A DNA stretch of 64,000 bases from Pseudomonas saxonica (GCF_007858365.1 NZ_VFIO01000005.1:186001-250000), one strand, 5' to 3'; shown: positions 1 through 10,521, counted from the stretch's first letter. A program made the numbers and translations. Notes: generated by a model not told the origin, from the letters alone.

Positions 1-1643
1 AAGGCGGCGGCCGTCGGCGAGGGCACCCAGGCGGTGTTGGCACCCGCCAGCGGATGAGCGATTTTTTGTTCGAGCATGGCGGCCATCAGGTCGGGCATGG
101 CCCACATGCCTTTACCGATTTGCGCACGCCCTTGCAGGCCCGTGCTCAAGCCGACATCCACGTTGTTGTTTTCGTAGGCTGAAATCCATTTTTCGGACTT
201 CATGTCGGCCTTGCGTACCATGGGGCCGGCTTCCATCGAGGTATGAATCTCGTCGCCGGTACGGTCCAGAAAGCCGGTGTTGATAAACACTACGCGCTCG
301 CTGGCCGCTTTGATGCACGCCTTGAGGTTGATCGACGTGCGGCGCTCTTCGTCCATGATGCCGACTTTGAGCGTGTTGCGCGGCAGCGTGAGCACGTCTT
401 CGATGCGGCCAAACAACTCGTTGGTGAACGCCGCTTCTTCTGCGCCGTGCATCTTCGGTTTAACGATGTAAACCGACCCGGTGCGGCTATTTTTGCGCGT
501 GGCCTTGCCGTTCAGGCTGTGCATCGCGGCCAGGCTGGTAAGCAGACCGTCGAGGATGCCTTCCGGGACTTCGTGACCGTCTTTGTCGAGGATCGCGTCG
601 ATGGTCATCAAGTGACCCACGTTGCGCACGAACAACAGCGAGCGGCCGTGCAGGCTGACCGTGCCACCGTTGGGCGCGGTGTATTCACGATCCGGGTTCA
701 TGGTGCGGGTAAAGGTCTGGCCACCTTTGGACACCTGCTCGCTGAGGTCGCCTTTCATCAGGCCCAGCCAGTTGCGATAGATCACCACCTTGTCGTCAGC
801 ATCGACAGCGGCGACGGAGTCTTCACAGTCCATGATGGTGGTCAGGGCTGCTTCCATCAGCACGTCTTTGACGCCGGCGGCATCGGTCTGGCCGACCGGG
901 CTGGCCGCGTCGATCTGGATTTCAAAATGCAGGCCGTTGTGTTTGATCAACACGGCGGTGGGTGCCGCCGCATCACCCTGGTAGCCGATCAGTTGTGCGG
1001 TGTCGCGCAGGCCAGTGCTGGCGCCGTCTTTGAGGGTGACCTGCAAGGCACCGCCGATGATGGCGTAGGCGGTTGAATCAACGTGAGACCCTTGAGCCAG
1101 CGGTGCTGCTTCGTCGAGGAAAGCACGGGCGAAGGCAATCACCTTGTCGCCGCGCACCTTGTTGTAGCCTTTGCCCTTTTCAGCGCCATCGGCTTCGCTG
1201 ATCGCGTCGGTGCCGTATAGCGCGTCGTACAGCGAACCCCAGCGGGCGTTCGAGGCGTTGAGGGCAAAGCGTGCATTCATGACCGGCACCACCAGCTGTG
1301 GGCCAGCCATACGGGCAATTTCGTCATCGACGTTTTGCGTCGTTACCTGGAAATCGGCCGCTTCTGGCTGCAAATAGCCAATGTCTTGCAGGAAGGCTTT
1401 GTAAGCCACGGCGTCATGGGCCTTGCCGGCCTGAGCCTGGTGCCAGGCGTCGATCCGCGCCTGCAAATCATCGCGTTTGGCGAGCAGTGCTTTGTTCTTG
1501 GGGGCCAGGTCATGGATAACCTTGTCGGCACCGGCCCAGAACTGGTCGGCGTCGAGGCCGGTACCGGGAATGGCTTCGTTGTTGACGAAGTCGAACAGGA
1601 CTTTGGCGACCTGCAGGCCACCGACGTGAACGTGTTCAGTCAT
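1..1643 (-). CDS. glcB: malate synthase G, partial (C-terminus beyond window)
   Basis: Condenses glyoxylate and acetyl-CoA to malate in the cytoplasmic glyoxylate shunt. About 547 N-terminal residues are visible of the roughly 725 usual for this monomeric G-type enzyme; the rest lies left of the window. The start [16 protein letters not shown] is typical of the family, and the stretches [29 protein letters not shown] (abbreviated here as the [12 protein letters not shown] block), TMEDCEDS-like [13 protein letters not shown] and GTVSLHGRS match malate synthase G. The ATG at 1643 is preceded on the minus strand by a GAGGCAAGCA stretch. It stands alone here, divergent from the ACT-domain gene at 2066. 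The assignment is secure from sequence recognition; nothing about its regulation is evident. Confidence 0.95.
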   Translation of the reverse strand, partial: MTEHVHVGGLQVAKVLFDFVNNEAIPGTGLDADQFWAGADKVIHDLAPKNKALLAKRDDLQARIDAWHQAQAGKAHDAVAYKAFLQDIGYLQPEAADFQVTTQNVDDEIARMAGPQLVVPVMNARFALNASNARWGSLYDALYGTDAISEADGAEKGKGYNKVRGDKVIAFARAFLDEAAPLAQGSHVDSTAYAIIGGALQVTLKDGASTGLRDTAQLIGYQGDAAAPTAVLIKHNGLHFEIQIDAASPVGQTDAAGVKDVLMEAALTTIMDCEDSVAAVDADDKVVIYRNWLGLMKGDLSEQVSKGGQTFTRTMNPDREYTAPNGGTVSLHGRSLLFVRNVGHLMTIDAILDKDGHEVPEGILDGLLTSLAAMHSLNGKATRKNSRTGSVYIVKPKMHGAEEAAFTNELFGRIEDVLTLPRNTLKVGIMDEERRTSINLKACIKAASERVVFINTGFLDRTGDEIHTSMEAGPMVRKADMKSEKWISAYENNNVDVGLSTGLQGRAQIGKGMWAMPDLMAAMLEQKIAHPLAGANTAWVPSPTAAA

Positions 1644-2065
1644 TGCTTGCCTCACTCATTTTTATTTAAAGCCTGACACTGCGTTAGCTCGTGCTTGCGG
1701 GGTCGTGCGGGTTAAAACAGACGCCTTGGCGGGCGGTGTTGCCAGTTATGTAGTGCTTGCCGAGGCATACTACATGATCAATTGGCGATGTGAAAATCAG
1801 ACTGATCACGTCGTTCTGCGACCATTTTTACGCTATCGGTCACGCAGAAGAACAGGATGTTCTCAAGAAATACACAGGTTGTTCCAGATAATTCTAAAAA
1901 CAGTACACAATTTTGTGTTCTGGCGCATTTCGATACGCAGCAACGAGCCTGTGATGGGCTGAGTGCCGGTGAAGGTTCTGCGGACCTTATCGCAGCCTGC
2001 GGCAGCGGCTACAGGTAGTGGAAGGCGGCCTATACTCAACCGACCCTTAATAAGAGAGTCCAGCC
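1644..2065. other. intergenic region between glcB and the ACT-domain gene
   Basis: A 422-bp divergent spacer that should carry the promoters of both flanking genes. It is AT-richer than its neighbours (for example around 1780-1920). A REP-like palindrome lies near 1991-2013. An open frame at 1705-1962 has no recognisable product and no good ribosome binding site, so I do not call it. No convincing promoter boxes could be singled out. Confidence 0.5.
1991..2013 (+). repeat. REP-like element
   Basis: CGCAGCCTGCGGCAGCGGCT followed by ACA. The same core recurs at 12119-12138, 19141-19164 and 23261-23283 in this window, always outside coding sequence or at gene ends, which is the behaviour of Pseudomonas REP sequences. 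Confidence 0.6.
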
Positions 2066-2578
2066 ATGAATCATCTCGTGATTACGGTCTTTGCTGCGGA
2101 CAAACCGGGGCAGGTCGAGCGCATTGCTGACTGCATCGCCGCCCATGGCGGGAACTGGCTGGAAAGCCGCATGTCGCGCATGGCCGGGCAGTTTGCCGGG
2201 ATTTTGCGCGTGGGTGTGCCAGCCGAAACTTACGAAGAGCTGCTGGACGCGTTAAAGCATCTGGAAGGGATTCAGGTGATGTTCGCCGAAAGTGGCATCG
2301 AGCAATCCTGCACCTGGAAGCCCATCGCCATGGAGCTGGTCGGCAATGACCGCCCCGGCATCGTGCGCGATATTTCGCGGGTGCTGACCCAGCAAGGGAT
2401 CAATCTGGAGCGGTTGGTGACGGATGTGCGGCCCGCGCCCATGAGCAACGAGCCGCTGTTTCACGCTGAAGCCATTTTGGCGGTGCCGCTGACGCACTCG
2501 CTGGAGGTGTTGCAAAAGAGTCTCGAAGCCCTGGCAGATGAGTTACTGGTTGAACTCAAGCTGAACACCGAGGATTAG
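2066..2578 (+). CDS. gcvR: glycine cleavage system regulator GcvR-like, tandem ACT domains
   Basis: A 170-residue cytoplasmic protein with two ACT domains. The first starts at the N-terminus (VITVFAADKPGQVERIADCI) and the second around residue 88 (AMELVGNDRPGIVRDISRVL); both carry the DxPG turn that marks the ligand-binding loop. In E. coli the related GcvR antagonises GcvA; in pseudomonads the partner is less clear, so the exact role is inferred. The ATG at 2066 follows an AGAGAGTCCAGCC leader. Its stop codon overlaps the end of the convergent rarD gene by 4 bp, so the two transcripts run into each other. An alternative label is simply ACT-domain protein. Confidence 0.75.
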   Translation: MNHLVITVFAADKPGQVERIADCIAAHGGNWLESRMSRMAGQFAGILRVGVPAETYEELLDALKHLEGIQVMFAESGIEQSCTWKPIAMELVGNDRPGIVRDISRVLTQQGINLERLVTDVRPAPMSNEPLFHAEAILAVPLTHSLEVLQKSLEALADELLVELKLNTED

Positions 2579-3459
2579 CGTCGGCGCAGGGTCAACCACG
2601 CATCAATGCTGTACACCACCAGACCGGCCCAAATAAACATAAAGGCAATCAGGGTACTCGCCGACAAATGCTCGCCGTACACCGTCACTGCCAGAATCAA
2701 TACCAGCGTAGGCGCGATGTATTGCATAAAGCCCAACGTGGTGTAGGGCAAATGCCGCGCCGCAGCATTGAAACACACCAGCGGAATCAAGGTAGCGGGG
2801 CCAGCAGCCACCAGCAGCCAGGCTTCAGAGGTGCCCCAGAAGTCGGCGTGTGCGCTGTTGGCTTCGGGGTGTATCAGCAACCAGACAATGGCAATGGGCA
2901 CCAGAATCCAGGTTTCGATCACCAACCCCGGCAAGGCTTTGACCGGCGCTTGTTTGCGAATCAGCCCGTAAAAACCAAAGCTCAGCGCCAGCACCAGTGA
3001 AACCCAAGGCAGGCTACCGACTTGCCACACTTGCTGGGCCACGCCGATCACTGCCAGGCCCACGGCCAGCCATTGCAGGCGGCGCAGACGCTCACCCAAC
3101 AGCAGCATGCCCAGTAACACGTTCACCAGCGGGTTGATGTAGTAGCCGAGGCTGGCTTCGAGCATGCGGTCATTGTTCACGGCCCACACGTAGGTCAGCC
3201 AGTTGACTGCAATCAGCAGGCCGCTGAGGGTCAGTACTGCGAGGCGCTTAGGGTTGTCGCGCAACTCTTGCCACCAGCCGGGGTGTTTCCACACCAGCAG
3301 CATCAAGGAGCCGAACAGGGCGGACCAGAGCACCCGATTAACGATGATCTCGGCCGCCGGTACGCTGGCCAGAAGTTTGAAGTAGAGCGGGAACAGTCCC
3401 CAGATGACATAGGCGCTGAGGCCTAAAATGTACCCGCGACGCGGGTTGGCGGTTTGCAT
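2575..3459 (-). CDS. rarD: EamA-family transporter RarD
   Basis: A 294-residue inner-membrane protein with about ten hydrophobic segments, the usual layout of the drug/metabolite transporter superfamily. The N-terminus (GYILGLSAYVIWGLFPLYFK) and NRVLWSALFGSLMLL are typical of RarD, originally linked to chloramphenicol sensitivity; the true substrate is not known. Length equals the family norm. The 3' end overlaps the convergent gcvR-like gene by 4 bp. A TTATAAA stretch lies upstream at about 3472-3479 and could hold its promoter. The family call is firm and the function is not. Confidence 0.88.
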   Translation of the reverse strand: MQTANPRRGYILGLSAYVIWGLFPLYFKLLASVPAAEIIVNRVLWSALFGSLMLLVWKHPGWWQELRDNPKRLAVLTLSGLLIAVNWLTYVWAVNNDRMLEASLGYYINPLVNVLLGMLLLGERLRRLQWLAVGLAVIGVAQQVWQVGSLPWVSLVLALSFGFYGLIRKQAPVKALPGLVIETWILVPIAIVWLLIHPEANSAHADFWGTSEAWLLVAAGPATLIPLVCFNAAARHLPYTTLGFMQYIAPTLVLILAVTVYGEHLSASTLIAFMFIWAGLVVYSIDAWLTLRRR

Positions 3460-3549
3460 GCAGGGGTCCTTGTTTATAAATATTTCAGTAGCTGCGTACG
3501 ATTGCGCAGCGACCGTAAATACTGAGTTCCTGATTTTCAGAGTCCCAGT

Positions 3550-3612
3550 GAGCTGATTTTACGACGGCTACGCCGCCGCAAGCAGCCTCGTACCTACGGC
3601 AGCTGCTACGGG
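3550..3612. repeat. REP-like sequence between rarD and srkA
   Basis: Contains ACGGCTACGCCGCCGCAAGC and CTACGGCAGCTGCTACGGGG, GC-rich inverted pieces of the kind seen at other gene ends in this window. It lies in the 161-bp gap between two genes of the same direction and may insulate them or protect mRNA ends. Confidence 0.4.
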
Positions 3613-3620
3613 GCGTGGTG

Positions 3621-4595
3621 TTAAAACAGCTTTAACGGCTCTTCATTGAGCGCCGACAATTGTTCGCGCAAGGCCAATATCTGATCGCCCCAATACCGTT
3701 CGGTGCCAAACCACGGGAAGCTATGGGGGAACGCCGGGTCGTCCCAGCGGCGAGCCAGCCAGGCGCTGTAATGCATCAGGCGCAATGCGCGCAGCGGTTC
3801 GATCAGCGCCAGTTCTCGCGGGTTGAAATCGTGAAACTCACTGTAACCGTCCATCAGTTCGGACAATTGGCCCAGGCATTCCTGGCGGTCGCCGGCGAGC
3901 ATCATCCATAAATCCTGCACTGCAGGCCCCATGCGGCAGTCGTCCAGGTCGACGATATGGAACACCTCGTCGCGGCACATCATGTTGCCGGGGTGGCAGT
4001 CACCGTGCATGCGGATGTTGGTGTGCGGTGTGGCGGCGTACACGTCTTCTACACGCTTTAGCAGGTCACGGGCCACTGATTCGTAGGCCGGGAGCAGGCT
4101 GCGCGGAATGAAGTTGCCTTCGAGCAACGTGGTTAATGAGTCGTGGCCGAAGTTTTTCACGCCCAGCGCTTCGCGGTGCTCGAACGGTTTGGTCGCACCT
4201 ACCGCGTGTAAGCGGCCCAGCAGTTGCCCGAGGCGATACAGCTGGTCGAGATTGCCAGGCTCAGGCGCACGGCCACCCCGGCGAGGAAACAGGGTAAAGC
4301 GAAAACCTGCATGCTCAAACAGGCTCTCGCCGTTGTGAATCATGGGGGCAACGACCGGGACTTCACAGTCGGCCAGTTCGAAGGTGAAACGGTGTTCTTC
4401 AAGGATCGCTTCGTTGGTCCAGCGCTGAGGCCGATAGAACTTGGCAATCAGCGGTTCCGAGTCTTCGATGCCGACTTGGTACACGCGATTTTCGTAGCTA
4501 TTGAGTGCGAGCACGCGGGCATCGCTGAGGAAACCGATGCTTTCGACGGCGTCGAGCACCAGATCTGGGGTAAGTGTTGCAAACGGATGAGACAT
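3621..4595 (-). CDS. srkA: stress response kinase A (YihE/SrkA family)
   Basis: A 324-residue cytoplasmic protein of the aminoglycoside-phosphotransferase-like fold. The catalytic loop HGDCHPGNMM and the metal-binding IVDLDDCRMGPAVQDLWMML near residues 200-235 match the YihE/SrkA Ser/Thr kinases, which protect against envelope and oxidative stress in enterobacteria. I chose the ATG at 4595 (MSHPFATLTPD) because AGGAG lies five bases upstream; an upstream in-frame ATG at 4634 would add 13 residues without such a site. It stands downstream of the PhoX-type gene, 95 bp away and on the same strand, but is probably a separate unit. Confidence 0.9.
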   Translation of the reverse strand: MSHPFATLTPDLVLDAVESIGFLSDARVLALNSYENRVYQVGIEDSEPLIAKFYRPQRWTNEAILEEHRFTFELADCEVPVVAPMIHNGESLFEHAGFRFTLFPRRGGRAPEPGNLDQLYRLGQLLGRLHAVGATKPFEHREALGVKNFGHDSLTTLLEGNFIPRSLLPAYESVARDLLKRVEDVYAATPHTNIRMHGDCHPGNMMCRDEVFHIVDLDDCRMGPAVQDLWMMLAGDRQECLGQLSELMDGYSEFHDFNPRELALIEPLRALRLMHYSAWLARRWDDPAFPHSFPWFGTERYWGDQILALREQLSALNEEPLKLF

Positions 4596-4690
4596 GCTGA
4601 CTCCTGCGCGCAGCAGGCTGCCGCGTCCGGCCATGCATGTTAGCGCAGACCGGTCGCGGGGCGGCGACTTAATGCCGGAGTTGGCGAGGG

Positions 4691-6592
4691 TCAGGTGCCG
4701 ACGATACCGCCGTCTTCACGGCTGATGGCCATCACCGAGGAGCGGGGTTTACCGTTGGGCAGGTGTTCCGGGAAGGTTGAGCCGCCGTTTTCGCCCGGGT
4801 GCTGGATGCCGACGAACAGGGTTTTCTGATCCGGAGAAAAGCTGATGCCCGTCACCTCACAGCCGACAGGGCCGACCATAAAGCGGCGAATTTCCCCGCT
4901 GTCAGGGTCGGCACAGAGCATCTGGTTATTGCCCATACCGGCAAAGTCGCCGCTGTTGCTGGCGTCGCCATCGGTCAGGATCCACAAACGTCCGGCATCG
5001 TCAAAGCCCAAGCCGTCGGGGCTGTTGAACATGTTGTGCGGGGTGATATTGGCCGAGCCTCCTTTTGGTTGGTCAGCGTGAACCACCGGATTGCCTGCGA
5101 CCACAAACAGATCCCAATCGAAGGTGTCTGCACTGTGATCGCCGTTGTGTGCTTTCCAGCGCAGAATCTGCCCGTAGACGTTCTTTTCTCGCGGGTTGGG
5201 GCCGCCGACGGGTTGCCCGTCTTCGCCGCGCTTGGCGTTGTTGGTCAGGGTGCAATACACCTGGCCGTCCTTGGGACTGACCACAATCCACTCCGGGCGA
5301 TCCATCCGCGTGGCGTTGACAATGCTACCGGCCAGACGAGCATTAATCAGTACTTCGGCTTGACTGGTTAGGTTGTTGCTGGCGTCCAGGCCGTTTTTAC
5401 CGTGACTCAATTCAACCCACAGGCCTTTGCCTTTGGGGCGATCGGGGTTTTTGTCACCATCGTCAAAGCGGGCAACGTAGAGCGTGCCGTGATCCAGCAA
5501 GTCGCGATTGGCCTTGGGGTTCGCGTGATCAATTTTGTCGCGGCTGATGAACTTGTAAATGAATTCGCCACGTTCATCATCGCCCATGTAGACCACTGCG
5601 CGGCCGTCCCGGGTTTGCGCAAGGGCAGCGTTTTCATGCTTGAAGCGGCCTAGCGCCGTGCGTTTTACCGGGGTGGAGTGCGGATCGAACGGATCGATTT
5701 CTACGACCCAACCATGGCGATTCAACTCATTTGGATTGACCGCCAAATCGAAGCGCGGATCGTGGGGGTGCCAGTTGATCTCTTTGCTGGTGCCTACCGC
5801 GCCGTACCGTTTCTGTGCAGCGTTGAAGCTTTGTTTGTGATCGGTGCTGCCAAAACAATCGGTAAAGTTTTCTTCGCAGGTCAGGTAAGTGCCCCAAGGT
5901 GTTTTACCGTTGGCGCAGTTCTGGAAGGTTCCCAGCACACGGGTGCCTGTGTTGTCGGCTGGCGTGCGCAACAAGGCGTGGCCTGCAGCCGGGCCGCTGA
6001 GGCGGATCGGCGTATTGCCGTGTATGCGGCGGTTGAAGGGCGAGTTCTGCACAAACTGCCACCCTGACCCCTTACGCTGAATTTCAATGACAGACACTCC
6101 CTCGCTGGCCTGAGCTTTGCGCACCTCTTCAAGAGAGGTGGGCATGCCGCCATGGGGGTACAGGTAGCGATAGTTGGTGTATTCGTTGTTGATTGCCATC
6201 AAGGCGCGGTTGGGGTCATCAGGGAAGGCGAACAGACTCATGCCGTCATTGTTGTCGCCGAACTGGACTTCTTGCGCGCTGGCCGTGCCTTTGCCGCTGG
6301 GGTCAAAGGCCGGGCCGTCGATGTGCAGGGGCTGGCCCCAACTGATCAGCACCGATGAGCGATAGCCAGGCGGCAAGCTGATGCTATCGGTGGTCGCGGC
6401 CTTGATGCTGTCAAAACCCAGTAACTGGCTGGAAGCTGCGCTGACACTGGCTGCCAGCGCGCTGCGGCTGAGCAGCCCGCCGCTTAAAAACAGGGCCGCC
6501 CCGCACAGGGCACCGGCGCCGATAAAACCACGTCGGCTGAGGCCGATGAGCTGCTCAAGGTCGGTGGGTTGGTCTTCTTCTAATAGGTTCAT
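4691..6592 (-). CDS. phoX: PhoX-family alkaline phosphatase / DUF839 protein, Tat-exported
   Basis: A 633-residue protein. A twin-arginine signal SRRGFIGAGALCGAALFLSG occupies residues 24-45, so it is exported folded, as expected for PhoX enzymes, which bind calcium and an iron cluster. The body has the repeated beta-propeller-like blocks of the family (for example GTFQNCANGKTPWGTYLTCE near residue 225, MGDDERGEFIYKF near 335, and SPDGLGFDDAGRLWILTDGD near 530). PhoX hydrolyses phosphate monoesters in the periplasm. No PHO box was recognised upstream. Some DUF839 proteins lack proven phosphatase activity, so the enzymatic call is by family. Confidence 0.82.
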   Translation of the reverse strand: MNLLEEDQPTDLEQLIGLSRRGFIGAGALCGAALFLSGGLLSRSALAASVSAASSQLLGFDSIKAATTDSISLPPGYRSSVLISWGQPLHIDGPAFDPSGKGTASAQEVQFGDNNDGMSLFAFPDDPNRALMAINNEYTNYRYLYPHGGMPTSLEEVRKAQASEGVSVIEIQRKGSGWQFVQNSPFNRRIHGNTPIRLSGPAAGHALLRTPADNTGTRVLGTFQNCANGKTPWGTYLTCEENFTDCFGSTDHKQSFNAAQKRYGAVGTSKEINWHPHDPRFDLAVNPNELNRHGWVVEIDPFDPHSTPVKRTALGRFKHENAALAQTRDGRAVVYMGDDERGEFIYKFISRDKIDHANPKANRDLLDHGTLYVARFDDGDKNPDRPKGKGLWVELSHGKNGLDASNNLTSQAEVLINARLAGSIVNATRMDRPEWIVVSPKDGQVYCTLTNNAKRGEDGQPVGGPNPREKNVYGQILRWKAHNGDHSADTFDWDLFVVAGNPVVHADQPKGGSANITPHNMFNSPDGLGFDDAGRLWILTDGDASNSGDFAGMGNNQMLCADPDSGEIRRFMVGPVGCEVTGISFSPDQKTLFVGIQHPGENGGSTFPEHLPNGKPRSSVMAISREDGGIVGT

Positions 6593-6654
6593 GGCAGTCT
6601 CGGCTTTAGACGATTTTTGCAGTCACCTTAATCAGCCGGTATGACAGGAATGTT

Positions 6655-7416
6655 TCACCGCTCGCGAAGCCGCGATTGTGATGGCCCCTCGGACTTTGCC
6701 GTGCGGGCCAGGCAATACACATCCACCCGCCGTGCACCGGCCTTGCGCAACAACAGCGCCAAACTTTGTGCTGTGGCGCCGGTCGTCAGCACATCATCCA
6801 CCAACGCCACATGAGCGCCCTGAACCCGTGCGTCTGAGGCCAGGCAAAATGCATTCAACAAGTTACGTTTACGGGTTTTAGCATCCAGTTCTTGCTGTGC
6901 CGGTGTGTCCTGGATGCGAACTAACCACTGTTCGTGACAAGGGATTGCCACTGCCTGACTGAGCCAGCCCGCGAGCATTGCCGCCTGGTTATAGCCGCGC
7001 TGGCGCAGGCGTTGAATGGACAAGGGCACCGGCAACAGGAAGTCGGGCTTTTGATTGCCGGCATTGAAGTGATCAAGCAGCGATTGGCCTAGAAGTTCGG
7101 CTAAAAGTCGTCCGTAGGGCCACTTACTGTTGTGCTTGAAACGAACGATCAAAGTGTCAATGGGAAAGCCATAAAACCAGGGGGCATGCACACGTTCGAA
7201 GGCGGGAGGTTGTTTGAGGCAGTAGCCGCAGCTCATGTCCGTTTTCGGCAGGGGCAAGGCGCATTGCTGGCAGCATTCATTGAGCCAGGGCAGTTCGAAC
7301 TCGCAGGCTGTGCATACGGCCAGTGAGGTGTCGGTACGCTCATCACACAATAAACAGTACTGATCATTAAATAACCACTTGTAAACCACTCTTATCCAAT
7401 GTGGTTGACAGTTCAT
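6655..7416 (-). CDS. comF: ComF-family phosphoribosyltransferase-like protein
   Basis: A 253-residue cytoplasmic protein. The N-terminal third holds four CxxC-type pairs (CLLC, CTAC, CQQC, CGYC) that should bind zinc. The C-terminal part is a type I phosphoribosyltransferase domain with the PRPP loop VALVDDVLTTGATAQS near residue 200. ComF (GntX) proteins are linked to DNA uptake in competent bacteria; in pseudomonads the role is unproven. It is divergent from bioB with 87 bp between the starts, an arrangement I recall from other Pseudomonas genomes. Confidence 0.88.
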   Translation of the reverse strand: MNCQPHWIRVVYKWLFNDQYCLLCDERTDTSLAVCTACEFELPWLNECCQQCALPLPKTDMSCGYCLKQPPAFERVHAPWFYGFPIDTLIVRFKHNSKWPYGRLLAELLGQSLLDHFNAGNQKPDFLLPVPLSIQRLRQRGYNQAAMLAGWLSQAVAIPCHEQWLVRIQDTPAQQELDAKTRKRNLLNAFCLASDARVQGAHVALVDDVLTTGATAQSLALLLRKAGARRVDVYCLARTAKSEGPSQSRLRER

Positions 7417-7503
7417 GTCGCATCCTTAAACATGCCGGGCATCCGTGCCGTGCCTGGGGCGATTGCCTCAGGATCAAGTCCAGCATAAACAAGAGAAACG
7501 CCG

Positions 7504-8559
7504 ATGAGCGCCAGCACCTTTGCCAACGTGCGACACGATTGGTCTTTAGCCGAAGTCCGTGCACTGTTTGTTCAGCCGTTCAATGACCTGTTATTTCAGG
7601 CGCAGACCGTTCACCGCGCGCATTTCGATGCCAACCGGGTGCAGGTTTCAACGCTGCTTTCGATTAAAACCGGCGCCTGCCCGGAAGATTGTAAATATTG
7701 TCCGCAGTCGGGCCACTACAACACGGGCCTGGCCAAAGAGAAGTTGATGCAGGTGCAAAAGGTGATTGAAGAAGCACAGCGAGCCAAGGACATCGGCGCT
7801 ACGCGTTTCTGCATGGGCGCGGCCTGGAAGCATCCCTCAGCCAAAGACATGCCCTATGTGCTGGAAATGGTCAAAGGGGTGAAAGCGCTGGGCCTGGAAA
7901 CCTGCATGACGCTGGGCAAGCTCGATCAGGAGCAAACCGCGGCCCTGGCAGGTGCGGGGCTCGATTACTACAACCATAACCTCGACACCTCGCCAGAGTT
8001 CTATACCTCAATCATCACCACTCGCACGTACAGCGAGCGCTTGCAGACCCTGAGCTATGTGCGCGATGCGGGCATGAAAATATGCTCCGGCGGGATTCTG
8101 GGCATGGGTGAGTCGCTGGATGACCGCGCCAATCTGTTGATCCAGCTGGCTAACCTGCCTGAGCATCCAGAGTCGGTGCCCATCAATATGCTGGTGAAAG
8201 TGGCCGGCACACCGATGGAAAACGCCGAGGACGTTGATCCGTTCGACTTTATCCGCATGTTGGCGGTGGCTCGAATCATGATGCCGCTGTGCCATGTTCG
8301 CTTGTCCGCCGGGCGCGAGGCGATGAACGAGCAAATGCAGGCGCTGGCATTTCTGGCGGGTGCCAACTCGATTTTCTACGGTGACAAATTACTCACCACC
8401 AGCAACCCGCAGGCCGACAAGGACATGCAGCTGTTTGCGCGTCTGGGCATCTTGCCTGAAGCCCATGAGGACCACGCCGACGAGGTTCATCAGGCAGCCA
8501 TTGAGCATGCGCTGCGGGATCAGAAATCCAGCGAGCAGTTCTACGACGCTGCGGTTTAA
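7504..8559 (+). CDS. bioB: biotin synthase
   Basis: A 351-residue radical SAM enzyme that inserts sulfur into dethiobiotin, the last step of biotin synthesis. The SAM-binding cluster motif is Cys59-x3-Cys63-x2-Cys66 (CPEDCKYC), followed by the expected [11 protein letters not shown] and [20 protein letters not shown] blocks; the length is normal. The ATG at 7504 is preceded by AAGAGAAACGCCG. It is the first gene of bioB-F-H-C-D, all rightward. A gap of 65 bp holding a REP-like hairpin separates it from bioF. Confidence 0.98.
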   Translation: MSASTFANVRHDWSLAEVRALFVQPFNDLLFQAQTVHRAHFDANRVQVSTLLSIKTGACPEDCKYCPQSGHYNTGLAKEKLMQVQKVIEEAQRAKDIGATRFCMGAAWKHPSAKDMPYVLEMVKGVKALGLETCMTLGKLDQEQTAALAGAGLDYYNHNLDTSPEFYTSIITTRTYSERLQTLSYVRDAGMKICSGGILGMGESLDDRANLLIQLANLPEHPESVPINMLVKVAGTPMENAEDVDPFDFIRMLAVARIMMPLCHVRLSAGREAMNEQMQALAFLAGANSIFYGDKLLTTSNPQADKDMQLFARLGILPEAHEDHADEVHQAAIEHALRDQKSSEQFYDAAV

Positions 8560-8571
8560 CCCGCTATTACC

Positions 8572-8603
8572 GTAGCCACTGACGCACCGGCGGCAGTGGC
8601 TAC
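8572..8603. repeat. REP-like hairpin between bioB and bioF
   Basis: GTAGCCACT at 8572-8580 and AGTGGCTAC at 8595-8603 form a perfect 9-bp inverted repeat around a 14-base loop. There is no T-run, so it is more likely a REP element or mRNA stabiliser than a terminator. Confidence 0.55.
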
Positions 8604-8624
8604 GCAACGCTTATCGAGGCCAGC

Positions 8625-9797
8625 ATGTCTTTTGATCTGAACGCCCGTCTGGCTGCGCGTCGTGCCGACCATTTGTACCGTCATCGCCCCTTGCTCGACA
8701 GCCCGCAGGGGCCACAGGTGGTGGTCGACGGCCAGCCTTTATTGGCTTTTTGCAATAACGACTACCTCGGTTTGGCCAATCATCCTCAGGTGATCGAGGC
8801 TTGGCAAAACGGTGCAGCGCGCTGGGGCGTAGGCGGCGGTGCATCGCACTTGGTCATCGGCCACAGCACCCCGCATCACGCACTCGAAGAAGCGCTGGCC
8901 GAATTTACCGGCCGCCCGCGTGCGCTGTTGTTCAGTAATGGCTATATGGCCAATCTGGGCGCAGTGACCGCGCTGGTGGGGCAGGGCGACACGGTGCTCG
9001 AAGACCGTCTCAACCATGCGTCCTTGCTGGACGCAGGCTTGTTGAGCGGTGCACGGTTCAATCGCTATTTGCATAACGACGCGGCCAGCCTGGCCACCCG
9101 TCTGGCCAAGGCATGTGGCAATACGCTGGTGGTCACTGACGGCGTATTCAGCATGGACGGCGATGTGGCCGACCTGCCTGCCTTGGCCCGCGAAGCCAAA
9201 GCGAAAGACGCGTGGCTGATGGTCGATGATGCTCACGGTTTTGGCGCTTTGGGCGCCAAGGGTGGCGGAGTTGTCGAACATTTCGGCTTGAGCGTGGCGC
9301 AGGTGCCGGTCCTCATGGGGACCTTGGGCAAAGCCTTTGGTACCAGCGGCGCGTTTGTGGCGGGCAGTGAGGAACTGATCGAAAGCCTGATTCAGTTCGC
9401 CCGGCCCTACATCTACACCACCAGCCAACCACCCGCCTTGGCGTGCGCCACGCTTAAAAGCCTTGAGCTGTTGCGCACTGAACACTGGCGGCGCGAGCAC
9501 TTGAATCGCTTGATACAGCAGTTTCGCCGAGGTGCTGAGCAAATCGGATTGCAACTGATGGACAGTTTTACGCCGATCCAGCCCATCCTGATGGGTGACA
9601 GTGCCCGGGCGCTGCTTCTGTCGCAGAGGCTGCGTGGGTGTGGCGTATTGGTGACAGCGATTCGCCCGCCAACGGTACCGGCAGGCAGCGCGCGCTTGCG
9701 TGTCACCTTGTCCGCTGCGCACACAGAAGCACAGGTGCAGCTACTGTTATCAGTACTGGACGACTGTTGGCGCGAGCTGGAGTTTGACGATGCGTGA
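8625..9797 (+). CDS. bioF: 8-amino-7-oxononanoate synthase
   Basis: A 390-residue PLP enzyme of the alpha-oxoamine synthase family; it condenses pimeloyl-ACP with alanine. PLP Lys236 sits in [11 protein letters not shown]; the [12 protein letters not shown] block carries the Asp and His that hold the cofactor, and [11 protein letters not shown] near the N-terminus is typical. Length is normal. Its last 8 bp overlap the start of bioH, which points to translational coupling inside the bio operon. Confidence 0.98.
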   Translation: MSFDLNARLAARRADHLYRHRPLLDSPQGPQVVVDGQPLLAFCNNDYLGLANHPQVIEAWQNGAARWGVGGGASHLVIGHSTPHHALEEALAEFTGRPRALLFSNGYMANLGAVTALVGQGDTVLEDRLNHASLLDAGLLSGARFNRYLHNDAASLATRLAKACGNTLVVTDGVFSMDGDVADLPALAREAKAKDAWLMVDDAHGFGALGAKGGGVVEHFGLSVAQVPVLMGTLGKAFGTSGAFVAGSEELIESLIQFARPYIYTTSQPPALACATLKSLELLRTEHWRREHLNRLIQQFRRGAEQIGLQLMDSFTPIQPILMGDSARALLLSQRLRGCGVLVTAIRPPTVPAGSARLRVTLSAAHTEAQVQLLLSVLDDCWRELEFDDA

Positions 9798-10521
9798 TCG
9801 CTTGATTCTGTTACCGGGCTGGGGCTTGGGGGTTTCACCTCTGGAACCCTTGGCGTCGGCATTACGTGGCCTGGACGAACACCTGCGGGTGGAAATCGAG
9901 CCGCTGCCGATGCTGGATTCGGCCACGCTGAACGACTGGCTCGACGAGCTGGATGCCACACTGCCCGACAACGTCTGGCTGGGAGGTTGGTCCCTGGGCG
10001 GGATGCTGGCCAGTGAGTTGGCCGCACGGCGAGGCGACCGTTGCTGTGGGCTGGTGACTTTGGCCAGTAATCCGAATTTTGTTTGCCGTGACGATTGGCC
10101 CGGTGCGATGCCTGTCGCCACTTTCGACACGTTCCTGAGCAGCTTTCAGGACGCCCCCAATACACTTTTGAAACGCTTCTGCCGGTTGTGCAGCCAAGGC
10201 GCTGTGGATGCGCGCAAGCTTGCCGATTTACTGCTGGCCGGTGCCCCCACAGTGCCGCGCAATAAGCTGGTGGCGGCGCTTGAATTGTTGGGCCGGCTGG
10301 ATACGCGTGCAGCCTTGCAGGCCTTCAACGGGCCGCAATTGCACCTGTTCGCCGGGTTGGATGCGCTGGTGCCAGAAACAGTAGCGACGCAGGTGCTGGC
10401 GTTGTTGCCGGATGTCGAAGTGGGCCTGATTGAGCAGGCCTCCCATGCCTTTTTACTGGAAGCACCCCACGAATTGGCGGCGGCGATTCAGGCTTTTTTA
10501 CATGAGTTGGGTGATGACTGA
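9790..10521 (+). CDS. bioH: pimeloyl-ACP methyl ester carboxylesterase
   Basis: A 243-residue alpha/beta hydrolase that removes the methyl group from pimeloyl-ACP methyl ester, releasing the bioF substrate. The nucleophile Ser68 lies in GGWSLGGM; a later Asp ([10 protein letters not shown]) and His ([10 protein letters not shown]) complete the triad. I chose ATG 9790 ([12 protein letters not shown]), which overlaps the bioF stop by 8 bp; the frame is open further upstream, but that part lies inside bioF. The next gene, bioC, again starts inside this one. Confidence 0.95.
   Translation: MRDRLILLPGWGLGVSPLEPLASALRGLDEHLRVEIEPLPMLDSATLNDWLDELDATLPDNVWLGGWSLGGMLASELAARRGDRCCGLVTLASNPNFVCRDDWPGAMPVATFDTFLSSFQDAPNTLLKRFCRLCSQGAVDARKLADLLLAGAPTVPRNKLVAALELLGRLDTRAALQAFNGPQLHLFAGLDALVPETVATQVLALLPDVEVGLIEQASHAFLLEAPHELAAAIQAFLHELGDD

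Noticed and set aside
243..1076. Plus-strand open frame of 277 codons inside glcB
   Set aside because: Antisense shadow of malate synthase G, which is certain from its sequence.
1705..1962. 85-codon open frame upstream of the ACT-domain gene
   Set aside because: Lacks a ribosome binding site and recognisable product, and occupies a promoter-bearing spacer.
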